The position numbers were made by a program, and so were the translations under genes. A stretch of 64,000 bases of DNA from Hevea brasiliensis (lineage: Eukaryota; Streptophyta; Magnoliopsida; Malpighiales; Euphorbiaceae): the NCBI RefSeq assembly GCF_030052815.1, contig NC_079498.1, positions 98,660,041-98,724,040 on the forward strand, read 5' to 3'. Shown here one piece after another: positions 49,910 through 61,700 of this stretch (position 1 is the stretch's first letter; every line of letters begins with the position of its first letter). The notes beneath the pieces are model-generated. The model made no database searches. It was not told the origin of the DNA and saw only the letters and a list, made by a program, of their open reading frames with translations.

Positions 49910-52694
49910 GCACATTTATGAAGTTGCTATGCAGTAGGGAAGACATCACTTCCTTCTCTTTGTTGCTATTCAATTTGACCTACTAAAAATTAATAATTAA
50001 AGACTATTAATTCAACCAATAAAATTTAATTTATTTATATTAAAATTATATCTTAAATTAAAAAATTTTGTGTAATTAAAAAATTTTGTGTTTGAAATAT
50101 TAATAAGGTCAAATGAAAAATTTATATATAACCAGCCACCATATTATAAATACAAATATGAGAAAATCGACTCGTTCTAGATGAAGAAATTTCAAAATAA
50201 AATCGTTATATATATATATATAATAATTTTATTTTAATTATTAATTGTAGTAGTTTTCAAGCTGATATATGGGATTTTTTTTTTATTTTCTCTTCCTAAT
50301 TTTAATTTTTAGAATGATTTTGAATGAATTAGTTATTTTATGAGCTCAGTGAAATTAAAGTGATTAACTTATATATACTCTGTTAAATTTATAAAATGAG
50401 TTTAATAATTATATGAATTTCACTAATTTTATTATATATATATTATATTTTAAATTTAAGATAAATTAAATTTAAATAAAAAAATTTTACAAAAATATTA
50501 ATAAGATGCTATATATATTATTAATTTATTAGTGCATCCAAAATTCTGAATTTTTGTTTTTAATGGTAATATAGTAATATTTCACATTATTTTTTTTATA
50601 ATAAATTATTCACATTAAAATTAATTAGCAAATGGGTAAACCATTGAATAATTGAACCTCAAATTGAAGACGCGTGGCTTAAGTTATATATGATAAAATA
50701 AGTCTTGAGTGGGTTTAACAGTTGATAGTAACCTTGCCATGATTAATATCTCCACTATCATTAAAAAAAAAAAAAAAGCCTTCCCCTTTTGATTAAATTA
50801 TAGTTACAATATTAAGGGACTGTTTGCCTTATCGGTTGAATGCACTAATGGAGTTAATAATTATTAATAATTATAATTAATATATTTTAAATATTTAAAA
50901 AATTATATTTAATTATTATTATTAAAATATAAAATGATTAATAAGAGTTTATACTATTTTATTTATTTTAATTAATAATTTATATAAAAATATATATTTA
51001 TTAATAATTTACATTATTTAAAATTTGATATGTTAAAAAATAAATAAATAAAATAAGGCATATTAGTGGGCTTACATCATCCCCACAAGTGCTTCTTTCA
51101 TAAAATGGAAACATAAACTTTTACAAAGTAAACAGCAATATTAACAGAAAGCAAACACGTTTGCCACTTCCAACGTTTAGAATGTGCTAAATGTGTTCGA
51201 CCAAAGTCCTCTCCCTCTATCCGAATGATGGTTAAAATATAATTATTAGAATAAAAATTAATTATAATCAATATATATATGCATCATCTTTTTTAGTGAA
51301 TAATTTGTAAATTCTATTATAATTTTTCAATGAGATTGATGGCATGCTCTGGCCTTGTATTGGGGAAGTTTTATTTATTAATATAACTAAAATTATTAAG
51401 AAAAATTAGAGAAATAAAAAAGAATATTAAGTTTTATATAATTTATAATTTTAATTATCATGCGTATATAAATTAAAATTATACAATATATTTAAATATT
51501 ACATAAAAATATGTGTACAAAATTAATTTTTCATTTAGTATAAATATAAGTTGGATTTTTATCAAAATTAAATTAAAATAATAAAAATAAATTTAATTCA
51601 ATATGATTTAATTTTAAAATTATTTATTTTTATAATAAGAGATATTGGCTAATTATTACTTAGCCTTTATTAAATAAAATAATGTTTTAAAAATAGATAA
51701 TTATATTACTTTAATTTTTTTATAATTAAATAACTCAATTTAATTTGAAATTGGAGAAATCAAACTTATTCAGTTTGGTTTGGAGAAATCCTCAAATGCA
51801 TCAAGTATAAACTAATTTGGTTAAATTGTCATTTATTTCACTAATTAAGAAGGTGATAAAATTAAGTTTTAGAAATAAAATTGAGTTTTAAAAAATTGTA
51901 CATGGTTAGTATTTAATAAAAATAAAAGTAAAATTAGAAAAAAATAATTAATATTGTTCAATTTTTTCAAAATAATAGATAATTTTAAACAAAATAAATT
52001 TTAAAAAATGACAGATAAAAATAGACAAAGAAAATATGTTATTTTCATCATATTGGTATTTTATTTTTAAATGAGAGTGCAATATGCTACATAAATTTTC
52101 TCTCAGATGAAAGGTTAAAATTTAATAATTACTAAATTAGGCTCATAGAAAGAAAGACTTAGGAGTAACCCAATAATAAGTACCATCAAGCCATCAAGTG
52201 AAGCATGCTCCCCACCTTCGGCCCCATTGAGAAAATTTTCTTTAGATCCAGTTAATCATGAATTCAAGAGAGTAACAAATGAAATTTATGTATTCAATAG
52301 ATAGGTGGCACCATACATCTTATGTCTCTACTTAAGAAGAATCCAAGCTGCATTTCCATTTACCCACATAATAAGAAAAGACAATATTGGCACATCATAG
52401 CACTCAATCCCTCTACAATTCCTGCACATTGTTGATAGCAAAGCAATCAATGAACGAAATCCACATTAATTCTAATTTTTCAAGCTAGTGCTTTCTTGCT
52501 TTCACCCAATTGAATGTATCTGATATACAAGAAGCAAACTGCGCCCATCTTTGTCATCCTCAATAATAATACTCACTTGGTGCCTTTGAATTGATTAAAA
52601 AGATTTACAAATCATCAAAAACTGGGGCTGCATTTCAGGTCCTCTCTAGCTTCATTTCCACCGATCGGAGACTATCCACCCATATCAACTGCAT
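49910..52694. other. AT-rich intergenic region
   Basis: No gene found. Very AT-rich with a TA run at 50206-50222 and A homopolymers. The segment 52150-52690 is less AT-rich and probably includes TRAPPC2 3' UTR. Confidence 0.6.
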
Positions 52695-55591
52695 CTAGAG
52701 ATATTTTCTTGCAAGGGCGCGAACTTTAGTGTCAAAATGGGATGAAGTAATGCGAGAACCAGGTAAGTAGAGGGGATTAAGAAGAATCTGCAGAATTCCC
52801 AATACAATTTATGAGGCCATGTTAGTCAATAATCAACCACTTCATGGAGAAGGAACAAAAGATTATTCAATAGAAAATTCTTAAGAGTACGAAGGTGATT
52901 CAAGAACTTAAGCAACAAAATGAAGCTAATCAATGAACAAAATGGCAGGGTAACTTCCTCAGAACGTTTCACAGATCACAATCATAAGGCGCCAAGGTGG
53001 CAGGCAGGGGCAATCATCATGAAGAATAAAAATTAAAAAGTTAAGAATGGAATATATTTTATTCAGAGTTAATTTTTGACACACTACGGATTTAGGTTTG
53101 CTTATGAAGTTGAGATAACTTAGATTTGAGTTGATTCCAGAAACAATCGAATAACGGCATTTCTTGGTTGCAGATTATCTTCTTGCCTTATTGGATAGCA
53201 AAATAAGTAAGAAAACTTCAAGCATATGCAGAAAATAACGTTGGTCTAGCACACGCATGCATGCATACAGATTGCAGATCAAATATGCCAATCACACTTG
53301 TTTATTTCGCCACATAGAAAACAAGATCACCAAAAAGAGCAAAAAAGGATCATACTATCATACTAACAATATGAAATTTGCCTTCACGCCATTTAAATAT
53401 TCCAGCTTATTGCTTGTTAGATATACAATGACACCAGAAAGTAAATATATCTATTAGAAAGAACACATTACATGTAATTTATTTATTTATTTTTGGGGGG
53501 AGAGGTGGGCAGGCAGGGCCCCGCAGGGGAAGGAAGTCATGTACCTTTATATATAGCTCATGAACCTCCTGAAAAAAGCTCTTGATTCCATCATCATTGT
53601 GAGGATTGTGAAGTAGCATAAATCGTGTATGTATGAGAAGTCAAAGAAAATATCAAATAGGCCTATTATGTCAACAGAAAATCGCACGCCGAAGCAACCA
53701 TGCCTTCAATAGCTAAGAGCAAGGAAATTTTGACAATATAAGAAATCACATGACTCCATTATCAAGTTATCTGATGTCTGCTTTATGGTAACAGTAGCAC
53801 TACCACAGCAACAATAAAAACAACCAAGCGTTAATCCTAAACAGTGGCACTACCACAGCAAAGAGAAATTAATTTTAAAAAAATTAATATTATTTCAATT
53901 TACAAATTTTCATATTTCACAGAGTTTAAACCCACCACAGCACACATAAAACAGAAAATTGCAAAACCATACCATTAAGTAGAACAGAATACAATAAGAA
54001 TGATACTAGCCTCAAAAATTCACAGTATGCTTACTAGCGAACATGCCATTACAGACAAAAGATGCCTATGCACAATGTTGAGAGTAGATAAAAATATGAA
54101 GGCCACCATGTGAATAACCAATTACTGGTCATGATCCAGAACTTCAGCATATTTCATCACCAACAATATGCAACAATGCCGAATTCTCCTACTCCTAATG
54201 AGAGTTTTGATTGACGGTCACATTTACTTATCTTGAAACCAAGGAGCATTTTAAGCATCCAAAGTCCAAAGATGTACTTTACAAGTTATATTTATGGAGA
54301 TAATCCAGTATATCCTTTTGCTTGTGTCATGATAAATCACATTTTTGTCAACAAAAAAGAAATTAAGAACATCTAGTTTAATTTGAGTGATTTGCTTTAT
54401 TAGGGAAATCACAAAAAAAAAAAGGATATTACCAGCTGTAACATAAACTGATACCGCCAGATCATTAAAGTTGTCAATCGCTTTCAAGAACCTGAGACAA
54501 AGATGCAATCAAGAAAATGATTGGGGGCCTGTCACAACAATCAAGAAAAGGAAAAGAGGAAAAAGCAGAGAGAGAAAGAAAAAGAGATAGTAATAATACA
54601 AATGAATTAGCATATATATTGCAAGCTTTAGAGATTACATGGCACTAGTGGTCCATGCCAGGTCCTGAACAATATCCAGAGCTGCATGCAATACAAATTG
54701 ATGCAGCTGAGCAGCATCTTCTCTCTGTCATCATGTAATAAGATGAGCAATGAGGGTTTACACAACCAGTTAGTTCATTAAGCCATCAAAGTATGATTAT
54801 AACACAACCAAAGGAAGTGGAAGCCAACAACCATAGTGAATAGAGGATGCAAAAAAAGAAGCCGGCATAGACAATCACTTCCACACATATCATCAACTTG
54901 ACTACAACAATGCACCAATAGAAACTTCTTTTTCATTTCCTTTACCGTATTCTGCTGTATACTCTTTACATTATATTGGAAAAGCAGTTTCACAAAACAA
55001 ATATATTTTAGCACCTTGTTCACAAGCCTAAACTTATGCAGAATCCAGTAAACCTTCTAGGACTAGATCACTGATGGATGAAACAACAGCATTGGAGTGT
55101 TGATGCAACAATTATTTCAATTCCACATTCCAATTTATTTCCAAACAAATCACAAGACCAACGAAACAAACTTCCTAACAGTCCGCTACTGAACCAGCCC
55201 AATAGCCTCATCCCCAGATTTCTAGGTTTTTGATTGGAGATAGAATTGTAGTTATATTACACTAGGCATAGTTCAGAGGCAAATCTGTTTTGATTGAAAA
55301 AATTATATTGCTTGGGCATCCTCCATTATCAGTCTATTCAGTCTACACCACAAATCAAAATGAAAATGAAAGAGATCACCATTTCCCTCTGAAATGCACC
55401 ATCTAAAGAGCCAAAAAAAAACCCATTAACCACCTCGAAGATTAGAAATCCCAATCAAACAAAAGCAATGAATAGCAGAGATTTAGAAGAGATAAGAAAA
55501 GAGATGATACTTTAGTGGCAGATCCAACTTCAGCTTCATATATAGGGATATCGTTCCTGCTCACTATGATAAAACAGGCTGTGGTTGCCAT
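52695..55591 (-). CDS. TRAPPC2: TRAPP complex subunit 2 (sedlin, Trs20)
   Basis: Five coding exons: 55591-55511, 54724-54639, 54491-54430, 53630-53545 and 52787-52695 (81, 86, 62, 86, 93 bp; 135 aa). The protein begins MATTACFIIVSRNDIPIYEA and contains KREDAAQLHQFVLHAALD, LAWTTSAMFLKAIDNFNDL, GIKSFFQEVHELYIK and a C-terminus LPGSRITSSHFDTKVRALAR followed by KYL. Length and sequence match plant TRAPPC2, a longin-fold core subunit of the TRAPP tethering/GEF complex acting between ER, Golgi and endosomes. Introns 1, 2 and 4 are GT-AG; intron 3 fits a U12 AT-AC intron (listed separately). A 5' UTR intron is likely (acceptor at 55594, donor about 55676). One odd residue: AGNTR where I expect AGHTR, caused by the last base of exon 3. 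Otherwise intact. Confidence 0.93.
53631..54429 (-). other. Probable U12-type AT-AC intron of TRAPPC2
   Basis: After ...GTTACAGCTGGTA the intron starts ATATCCTTTT, the exact minor-spliceosome donor consensus. The 3' end reads TTTTCTTTGACTTCTCATAC, with a branch site TTCTTTGAC one base off the U12 consensus and 10 nt before the AC end. No in-phase AG lies near this exon start, so a GT-AG reading fails. Confidence 0.8.
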
Positions 55592-55995
55592 CTCTGCACT
55601 ACCCAAGAAAGACAAACTCAAATTTCAATACATGAATAGGGAAAAGAAAGATATCGCAATTGAGGCAAAACCCACCTTGTAATGCAGATGCCTTCGTTGC
55701 TTGCAAAGTCTCCGGTCTGCACCAAAACGACTTGAACGATAATGGTGATCATTCGGCTTCCTCCTTCGAATCTCGACAGTTAGCCGAAGATTTGTTCTAA
55801 TTTGGGCTTGGGCCTCGGCCTACGAAGTCATCTGAGGCCTGAATGAACGGCCCAGATTGAGAACCCAGTAGGCAGTAGCGTCCACATGTCGGCACCGGTT
55901 CAACGCGCTGCCCGGAGGAGATGGAAACGAAACCTAGCTAGTAAGGAGGAACTGGCAAGAAAGTGAAGGAAAGTAGTAGAACTGTCAGGTACAAA
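55592..55995. promoter_or_regulatory. Compact divergent promoter (TRAPPC2 / small membrane protein)
   Basis: The two start codons are 404 bp apart and point away from each other. TRAPPC2's 5' UTR exon probably covers about 55677-55770, leaving some 200 bp of shared promoter, less AT-rich than the surroundings. Confidence 0.6.
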
Positions 55996-57716
55996 ATGGG
56001 AAGCGAGGCAAAGAGCAATGGCAGCAGTGGAGGAGGAGGATTCAGGTCAAAAATAGATAATTTCTTGTACAGTGGAGACAAGAAGCATGTCTTGGCTGGT
56101 ATCGCCATCATCAGTGTTGCTTTTGGCGTCCCCTGGTACCTCATGAGCCGAGGTTCTTTTCTCTGCTTTGATTACTATTCTCTAAGTCTCTTGGATTCTA
56201 TGCATATATGTAATGTGTTTAAGTGGGTTGCATTGCTGATTTTCTTTAGATTTTTGTTGAATTTATCGTCTACAATTGTACGGAATTTAGTATGAATTGT
56301 GCATAAGTGGACAAAGGTTTGAACTTTAATTTGGCTTCTTTATTTTTTGCTTTTCCATATTTGTATTGAATCAATGTGAAAATGGTGGGCGGGAAGCATT
56401 ATTTGGTGAATCTACCTGGGACAGCGAATGGTAGGAGGAACTGGGAATAAGAACTATGTTTGATAGTGATTTTTAGCTTCTTTGATTTTCGGAATAGAGG
56501 ACCCTATGTTTTGTTCTTAAGATTTAATAGAGAGTAGAATGCTTCTGTGCATTGATCCGAGGGGAGAAAGAACTTAGAAAGGTAAATTATTTTCCTTTCA
56601 CTACTTGGTCTAAAGCCAATCTTCATAGTAGAGAACATCAATTGATCAAACAGTTCTTTGTTTATAGAAATTTTTGGAAGTAATTGAAAATCTTTTTTCT
56701 GTTTCAACGAGTTTCTGGCAAATGAGTCATTTGGTATGCGAGCATTACATCAGTTGAGATCCTCTTTTGCCCATAATATAATGGAAGTGAATATGGATTC
56801 ACTAAAAGGGTTGTAAGTACATGCTATATCATTTTTAGATAGTCAGAAATTGATGTAATTAAGCTTCAAAAAAGTGATAAATGGAAGATGCCCTTGATGA
56901 TTAATGTATAATTCAAATTTTACACAGTTCAACTAGAAGACACCATTTTTAAGCAGAAATACTTCTATTAAAATGTTTACAATGTGTCACTGAATGAGTT
57001 ATATGTTTTATTTCTGTTTTATTTCTGTCATAAGGACAACCATCAATGTCTAAATTTCGGTTCCATATTTCCTTGTTTTCATGTAAGGTATTGCTATAGT
57101 GAGGTTGTAGTGATAATGTAGAGATTCTAATATCATATTTCTTTAATATTCAGTGCACTGTTTTCTTGCAGCAGTAATGATGAAATCTGTTGCATCATTG
57201 ATCAGCCATATTCAACCTGTAATAATGCATTCATCTAAATATTTTGAGTTTTCTCTGCTTGATGACAATGTTAATTTTTTTTTTCTTTTACTCATTCCTG
57301 TGCATTTCTCTTAGCTAATTGTCATTAGATAATTCAGTTTGGTTATTGTGAAAAAGAATGGTAATTCTGTGGCATGAGCCTCATTACTGCTATATTTTCT
57401 TGGATTATGGGAAATTATTACGTATCAATTATTCCAGAGTTTTTACTCTAGCATAAAAAGAATAGATAACTATACCTGTGGTTTGTGTTCCAGGTCTCCT
57501 ACTGAATAGTGATGTTCAACTGGCAGTCACATAAATCTATATATTGAAGTGATCAAGTATATACATGTGTGTGTGTGTGTGTGCGTGCGCGCAATTGACC
57601 AATTATATATAACAATTTTCCCTATTGCAGGAACAAAACATCAGTCCCACCAAGATTACTTGGAAAGAGCCGATAAAGCACGAAGTGAAAGACTTTCCTC
57701 TAGTTCTGCACGATGA
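55996..57716 (+). CDS. Small single-span membrane protein of unknown function
   Basis: Two exons, 55996-56152 and 57631-57716 (157 + 86 bp; 80 aa), separated by a 1.48-kb intron with acceptor CCTATTGCAG. The protein has a Gly/Ser-rich head (MGSEAKSNGSSGGGGFRSK), one transmembrane stretch (HVLAGIAIISVAFGVPWYLM) and a charged tail (HQSHQDYLERADKARSERLS). The donor is CGAG|GTTCTT, weaker than usual, but the phase fits and the tail looks like a conserved amphipathic segment. A longer first-exon frame (to 56295) would be intron readthrough. I recall similar short unnamed plant proteins but cannot assign one; a mitochondrial or ER membrane location is possible. Confidence 0.7.
57567..57593. repeat. 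(GT)n / GC-rich microsatellite in intron
   Basis: GTGTGTGTGTGTGTG followed by CGTGCGCGC within the intron of the small membrane-protein gene; potential Z-DNA former. Confidence 0.85.
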
Positions 57717-58785
57717 GCTTTGCAGACTCTTGAAGGGATCGATAACCAGTGAGAATTTTACAGTTAAAAGTATAATTAAGGGCCCCTTGTTATTGAGCAC
57801 ACTTCCCTTCGCCTTTTATGTGCCAAAACTAGTTGACAGCCTTGATCAGGGTGATTTTCTTTCCTATGTTATTTAGATGCACATATGATTTTCGGTTGAG
57901 AAGTTGAAATATTTGAGAATGAGAAGTCTAGTTAGAAACTCCATCAGAAAATTTTCTTCTGGCAATTAGATAGTACACATTCGCTGAATGGAAATAAGTA
58001 TGGTTTGTGTTGGAGATGAGTTGACATGATGATCTAGTGATCTCAATGTTCTACAAATGGTGTTCTTGTGTTTATCCATATGTGCCAACTCTATTTATCT
58101 AGATTTTGCTTCTGAGACTTCCATTTGGAACAAATGAACTACAATTATACTTAATTTCCAAGTGAATTCTAATTAGAATTCTTATTTTATAGTGACGTAA
58201 AATATGAAATTCAATTGAATTTCATGTAATTGGGGTTTGAAACAAATCTAAAATTGAATTTAATTGCAATTATTTTCTAAAATTGAATTTAATTGCAAGT
58301 ACATAATAAAATAATAAAATTGATTCTAAGAATTAGACTTAAGAAAAATCTTCTCGATTTTGGTTTTGATTTTGGTTCAATTCAATTCAATTCATCCAAT
58401 TTGATCAAATCTGACAATAAAATTTTTTTTTTAATTTTACTTTTTTTTAAGTAAAAAAAATCTAAATCTTGATTCAGAAATGAACCACATCGGTCAAATT
58501 TCAATCTAATCCGCTTCAAGACAATTGTGGTCAAATTCGAGTTTGACTGGTTCTAGTCTAAACCTGGACCGCGCCAATGTCTACGTCGGAGTCTTAGTTT
58601 TATGATTTTTCAATGCAACTTCATTTCAGATGAACACTAATCCAAACAGAGCCTTAAAAAATTGACCTAACAAAGAGTCACCTTTGCATTATATAGCTTT
58701 CATTTCATATAAGAGTACAGAAGCAATTAATAGAAGCAATTGGTTAAGTATAATCTTCACGTCTACTTGCAATTTCCTAATAAAT
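57717..58785. other. Intergenic spacer between convergent genes
   Basis: The plus-strand small gene and the minus-strand MRS2 gene meet tail to tail here. AT-rich, with two AATTGAATTTAATTGCAA-like copies near 58250-58295. No gene seen. Confidence 0.55.
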
Positions 58786-61700
58786 CTACAGCGGCATAAG
58801 TCTTCTGTACTTGAAGAACCATACAAATGCACAAAAAATGGTGATTCCAGTTACTCCAGTAATAACAAGGACCCACTTAAATGCGCCTGGGTCATCAAAC
58901 ATTGGTATAGCAAAATTCATGCCAAAGATACCTGCTACTACTCCAAAGATGGCTACAACAAAGGTTGCTGTTGTGAGTAGAAGCTCGAACTGGATGAGTT
59001 GGTTTCGGACATTATCCTGCGATAAAAAATTTTCAACGTCATACAATTGACGAAATCATAAAGCAAAGAGAATATAGTGTAAAATCTTTATTTTCTGCTA
59101 TGCAAAAGGATCGATCATTTGAAAGCAGCTGAACAAATTGCCCTCCCCTTTGAATGAAAGTAGTATTGATAGCTTGAATGATTATTTTAAAAATAGCTAT
59201 AGGAGCCTTAGATCTTCTGTAATTCGGTCATTGCTATATAATGTGCAACTACAAGTAGCTACTTCCTGTCATTTCTTCCATGCATCATTCTCACTGATTG
59301 TGCCACTGCTTAATAATTTAGTAGTTCCTACATCACTAGGATAAATTGAGATGCATGTATTAAGGAAACAGGAGGAAATGGAAGAGGGATGTGTACCAGC
59401 TGTATGTTGATGAAATCCTCTGTGTCGTCAATATACTCCTTCAACTGAAAAAAGCAACATGAGATATATTAATTGTTTCCACCCTATACAAGAAATGATA
59501 AATTGTAACTAAATATAATAACTGCTGTTTTTACCGATGTCAACTTGTTTAGGGTGCTATCAATGACAACAAAGTATGCCTCCAGCAACATCTCCAATTG
59601 TTCTATACTCTCTGTAGCACTTTCTGAACTCCTCATGCTCTCATGCCGACTCCTTGCAATGCTCAAGCTTTTCTCAAGCCTCCGGGACTCGGGGGGTGAG
59701 GAAACAGGAGAAACTGGGGCAGAAGCAGATAGGCCACCATCATTTGATCTAAATCCCATCAAAGACTGATCACCATAGAATGATGACTCCATCCGCCCTT
59801 TCTTTTCAGTAAGGTACATTTCAGCCATATCTCCATCATCATCCATGAGCTGCTCTATCTCATCCCTAACCTAGATGATACAAATGCAGAGGAGTAAGAA
59901 TGGGGGGGGTGGTGTGTTGGGGGGGGTTGGGATGGGGTGTGGGGGTGGTTTGTGGTGTGGTGGGTGGGGGGAGTTGGGGCTGAAGGTACTACCAAAAGTT
60001 ATTTGCAGATAAAGGAAACAGAAATTGCAGAACACCATACCTTCTGAACTCTCCGGGTCAAGGCAACGAGTCTGCTCTTCAATCGGCGCACACGTTCCAA
60101 GTTTAATGTACTGATCTTCGATGTCAGTTCATCTAGTAATGGGTATGCTTCAATTTCTAGTTCTGCTGCCTTTGGAAGTAGCAAAGGTTCAGTGACTACT
60201 AACTTGCTCACGTAAAGAAATTTAACCAGATAAACACTAAAATTAATATAGCTCAGAGCTTGCCATAATTGATCATCCAATAACTATAAATGAAACAAGA
60301 AAATTGTTCAAAATACCCTACAGAAGTATATTTGTCTAGAGCAAACAACAATGCAATGGATCAGAACGAAAGCAAATCCAGATATATTTCTCTGACACTC
60401 TGTTCAGTGAAGCAATTTCAATAAACTAATAAAATTATGAAACTTGTAGTAGTGTTGAAGACAAGCTTCAGATTCAGTCAATTACTGCTGAAGACCTGAA
60501 GTCAACAGACTTAAACTGGAAACAGAACTCATTTAACTTACCTCATGTACAAAAGAGTAAGGCAAATATAACCATTACAATAGAAACGTCAGAGTACTTA
60601 AATGTGTTGGTTGTTCATTTTCCCTCTAACACAAAGATAATGTGAGCTAAAAGTTAAAAAGTCATTGGCAAAGTATGATCAATCAACAATCCAAATCATG
60701 ATATATGTAACTAGAGGAAGACCTAAAGGGTTGGTTGCTATACTAGAATGGTTCATTTTTATGTGTTGTTTATGCTGCAAACTCTAACTGATTAAGACTG
60801 AACATTTCTGGAGATGAGTTAATATCAACCTTAGGAAAACATGGAACAAAAAGTTACAAGGACATCACTGGTCTGTTCTAATATTTCACTAAGACAGACA
60901 AAGCTGTCTACATAATAACTTGAAAATTTCTTACATTAACACTTCTACATCTTTACTGGCTGGGTTTGAGCTGGGTTCTAAAGAGTAAAACTTTTTTTTT
61001 CCTTGTAAAATATTCACTTTAAAATACTATTAAGCACCTATGTTTTAGATGAATTTAATAAATAAGGTGTGCTTCAAGCCCTGATATCAGGGGCAGAACC
61101 ACTAAAAGACCAGAGGGGGCCATGGCACCCCCAAACTTGGTCAATCTTCCTTATTTAAAATGTATAGTTATTGAATTAATTATTTAATTTTCATACAGTT
61201 GGCTCTCTCGAATCTTTTTAATAATAGTCAAACTTGCTGTATAAATTTCAGTGTTTAATTTTAAGAATCAATTTCCTTCATGAGCTAGCTATTTAAAAAA
61301 ATGAATTTTAAAACAACAATAATGATATAATAATGTTTTACAAGTAATAAAAATTCACTATGATAAATCTTTGATGAATTTATATTCAATTTTATTAATT
61401 TTTTAAATTAAATTTTGTATTCAGTTAAACACTCACTCCAATTATGCAACTTCATTAAATTCTACCTATCTAATTTCATTCAATTTATATACTCAACTCA
61501 ACTCAGCCTTTATCTCAAAAATTTGGGGTCGGCTATATGGATTCGCTTTCTCCACTCTAAACGATTTTGAGTTAAATCCTCAGAAATGTGTAATTCATGC
61601 AATTTATATACTGCAATGAATTTGTGTATAATCTTGTCATACAAATTCTTGTAAATGTTTTAATTTAGTAGAATATATTAAACAAAAGTTTAGTGCAATG

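Noticed and set aside
53640..54433. GT-AG version of TRAPPC2 intron 3 starting GTAATATCC
   Set aside because: No AG lies within the last 30 nt before the THR-like exon start in the right phase; the only upstream AG (ATAG) shifts the frame.
57625..57876. Plus-strand 83-aa frame over exon 2 of the small membrane gene
   Set aside because: Different frame from the spliced product; it reads through the true TGA at 57714.
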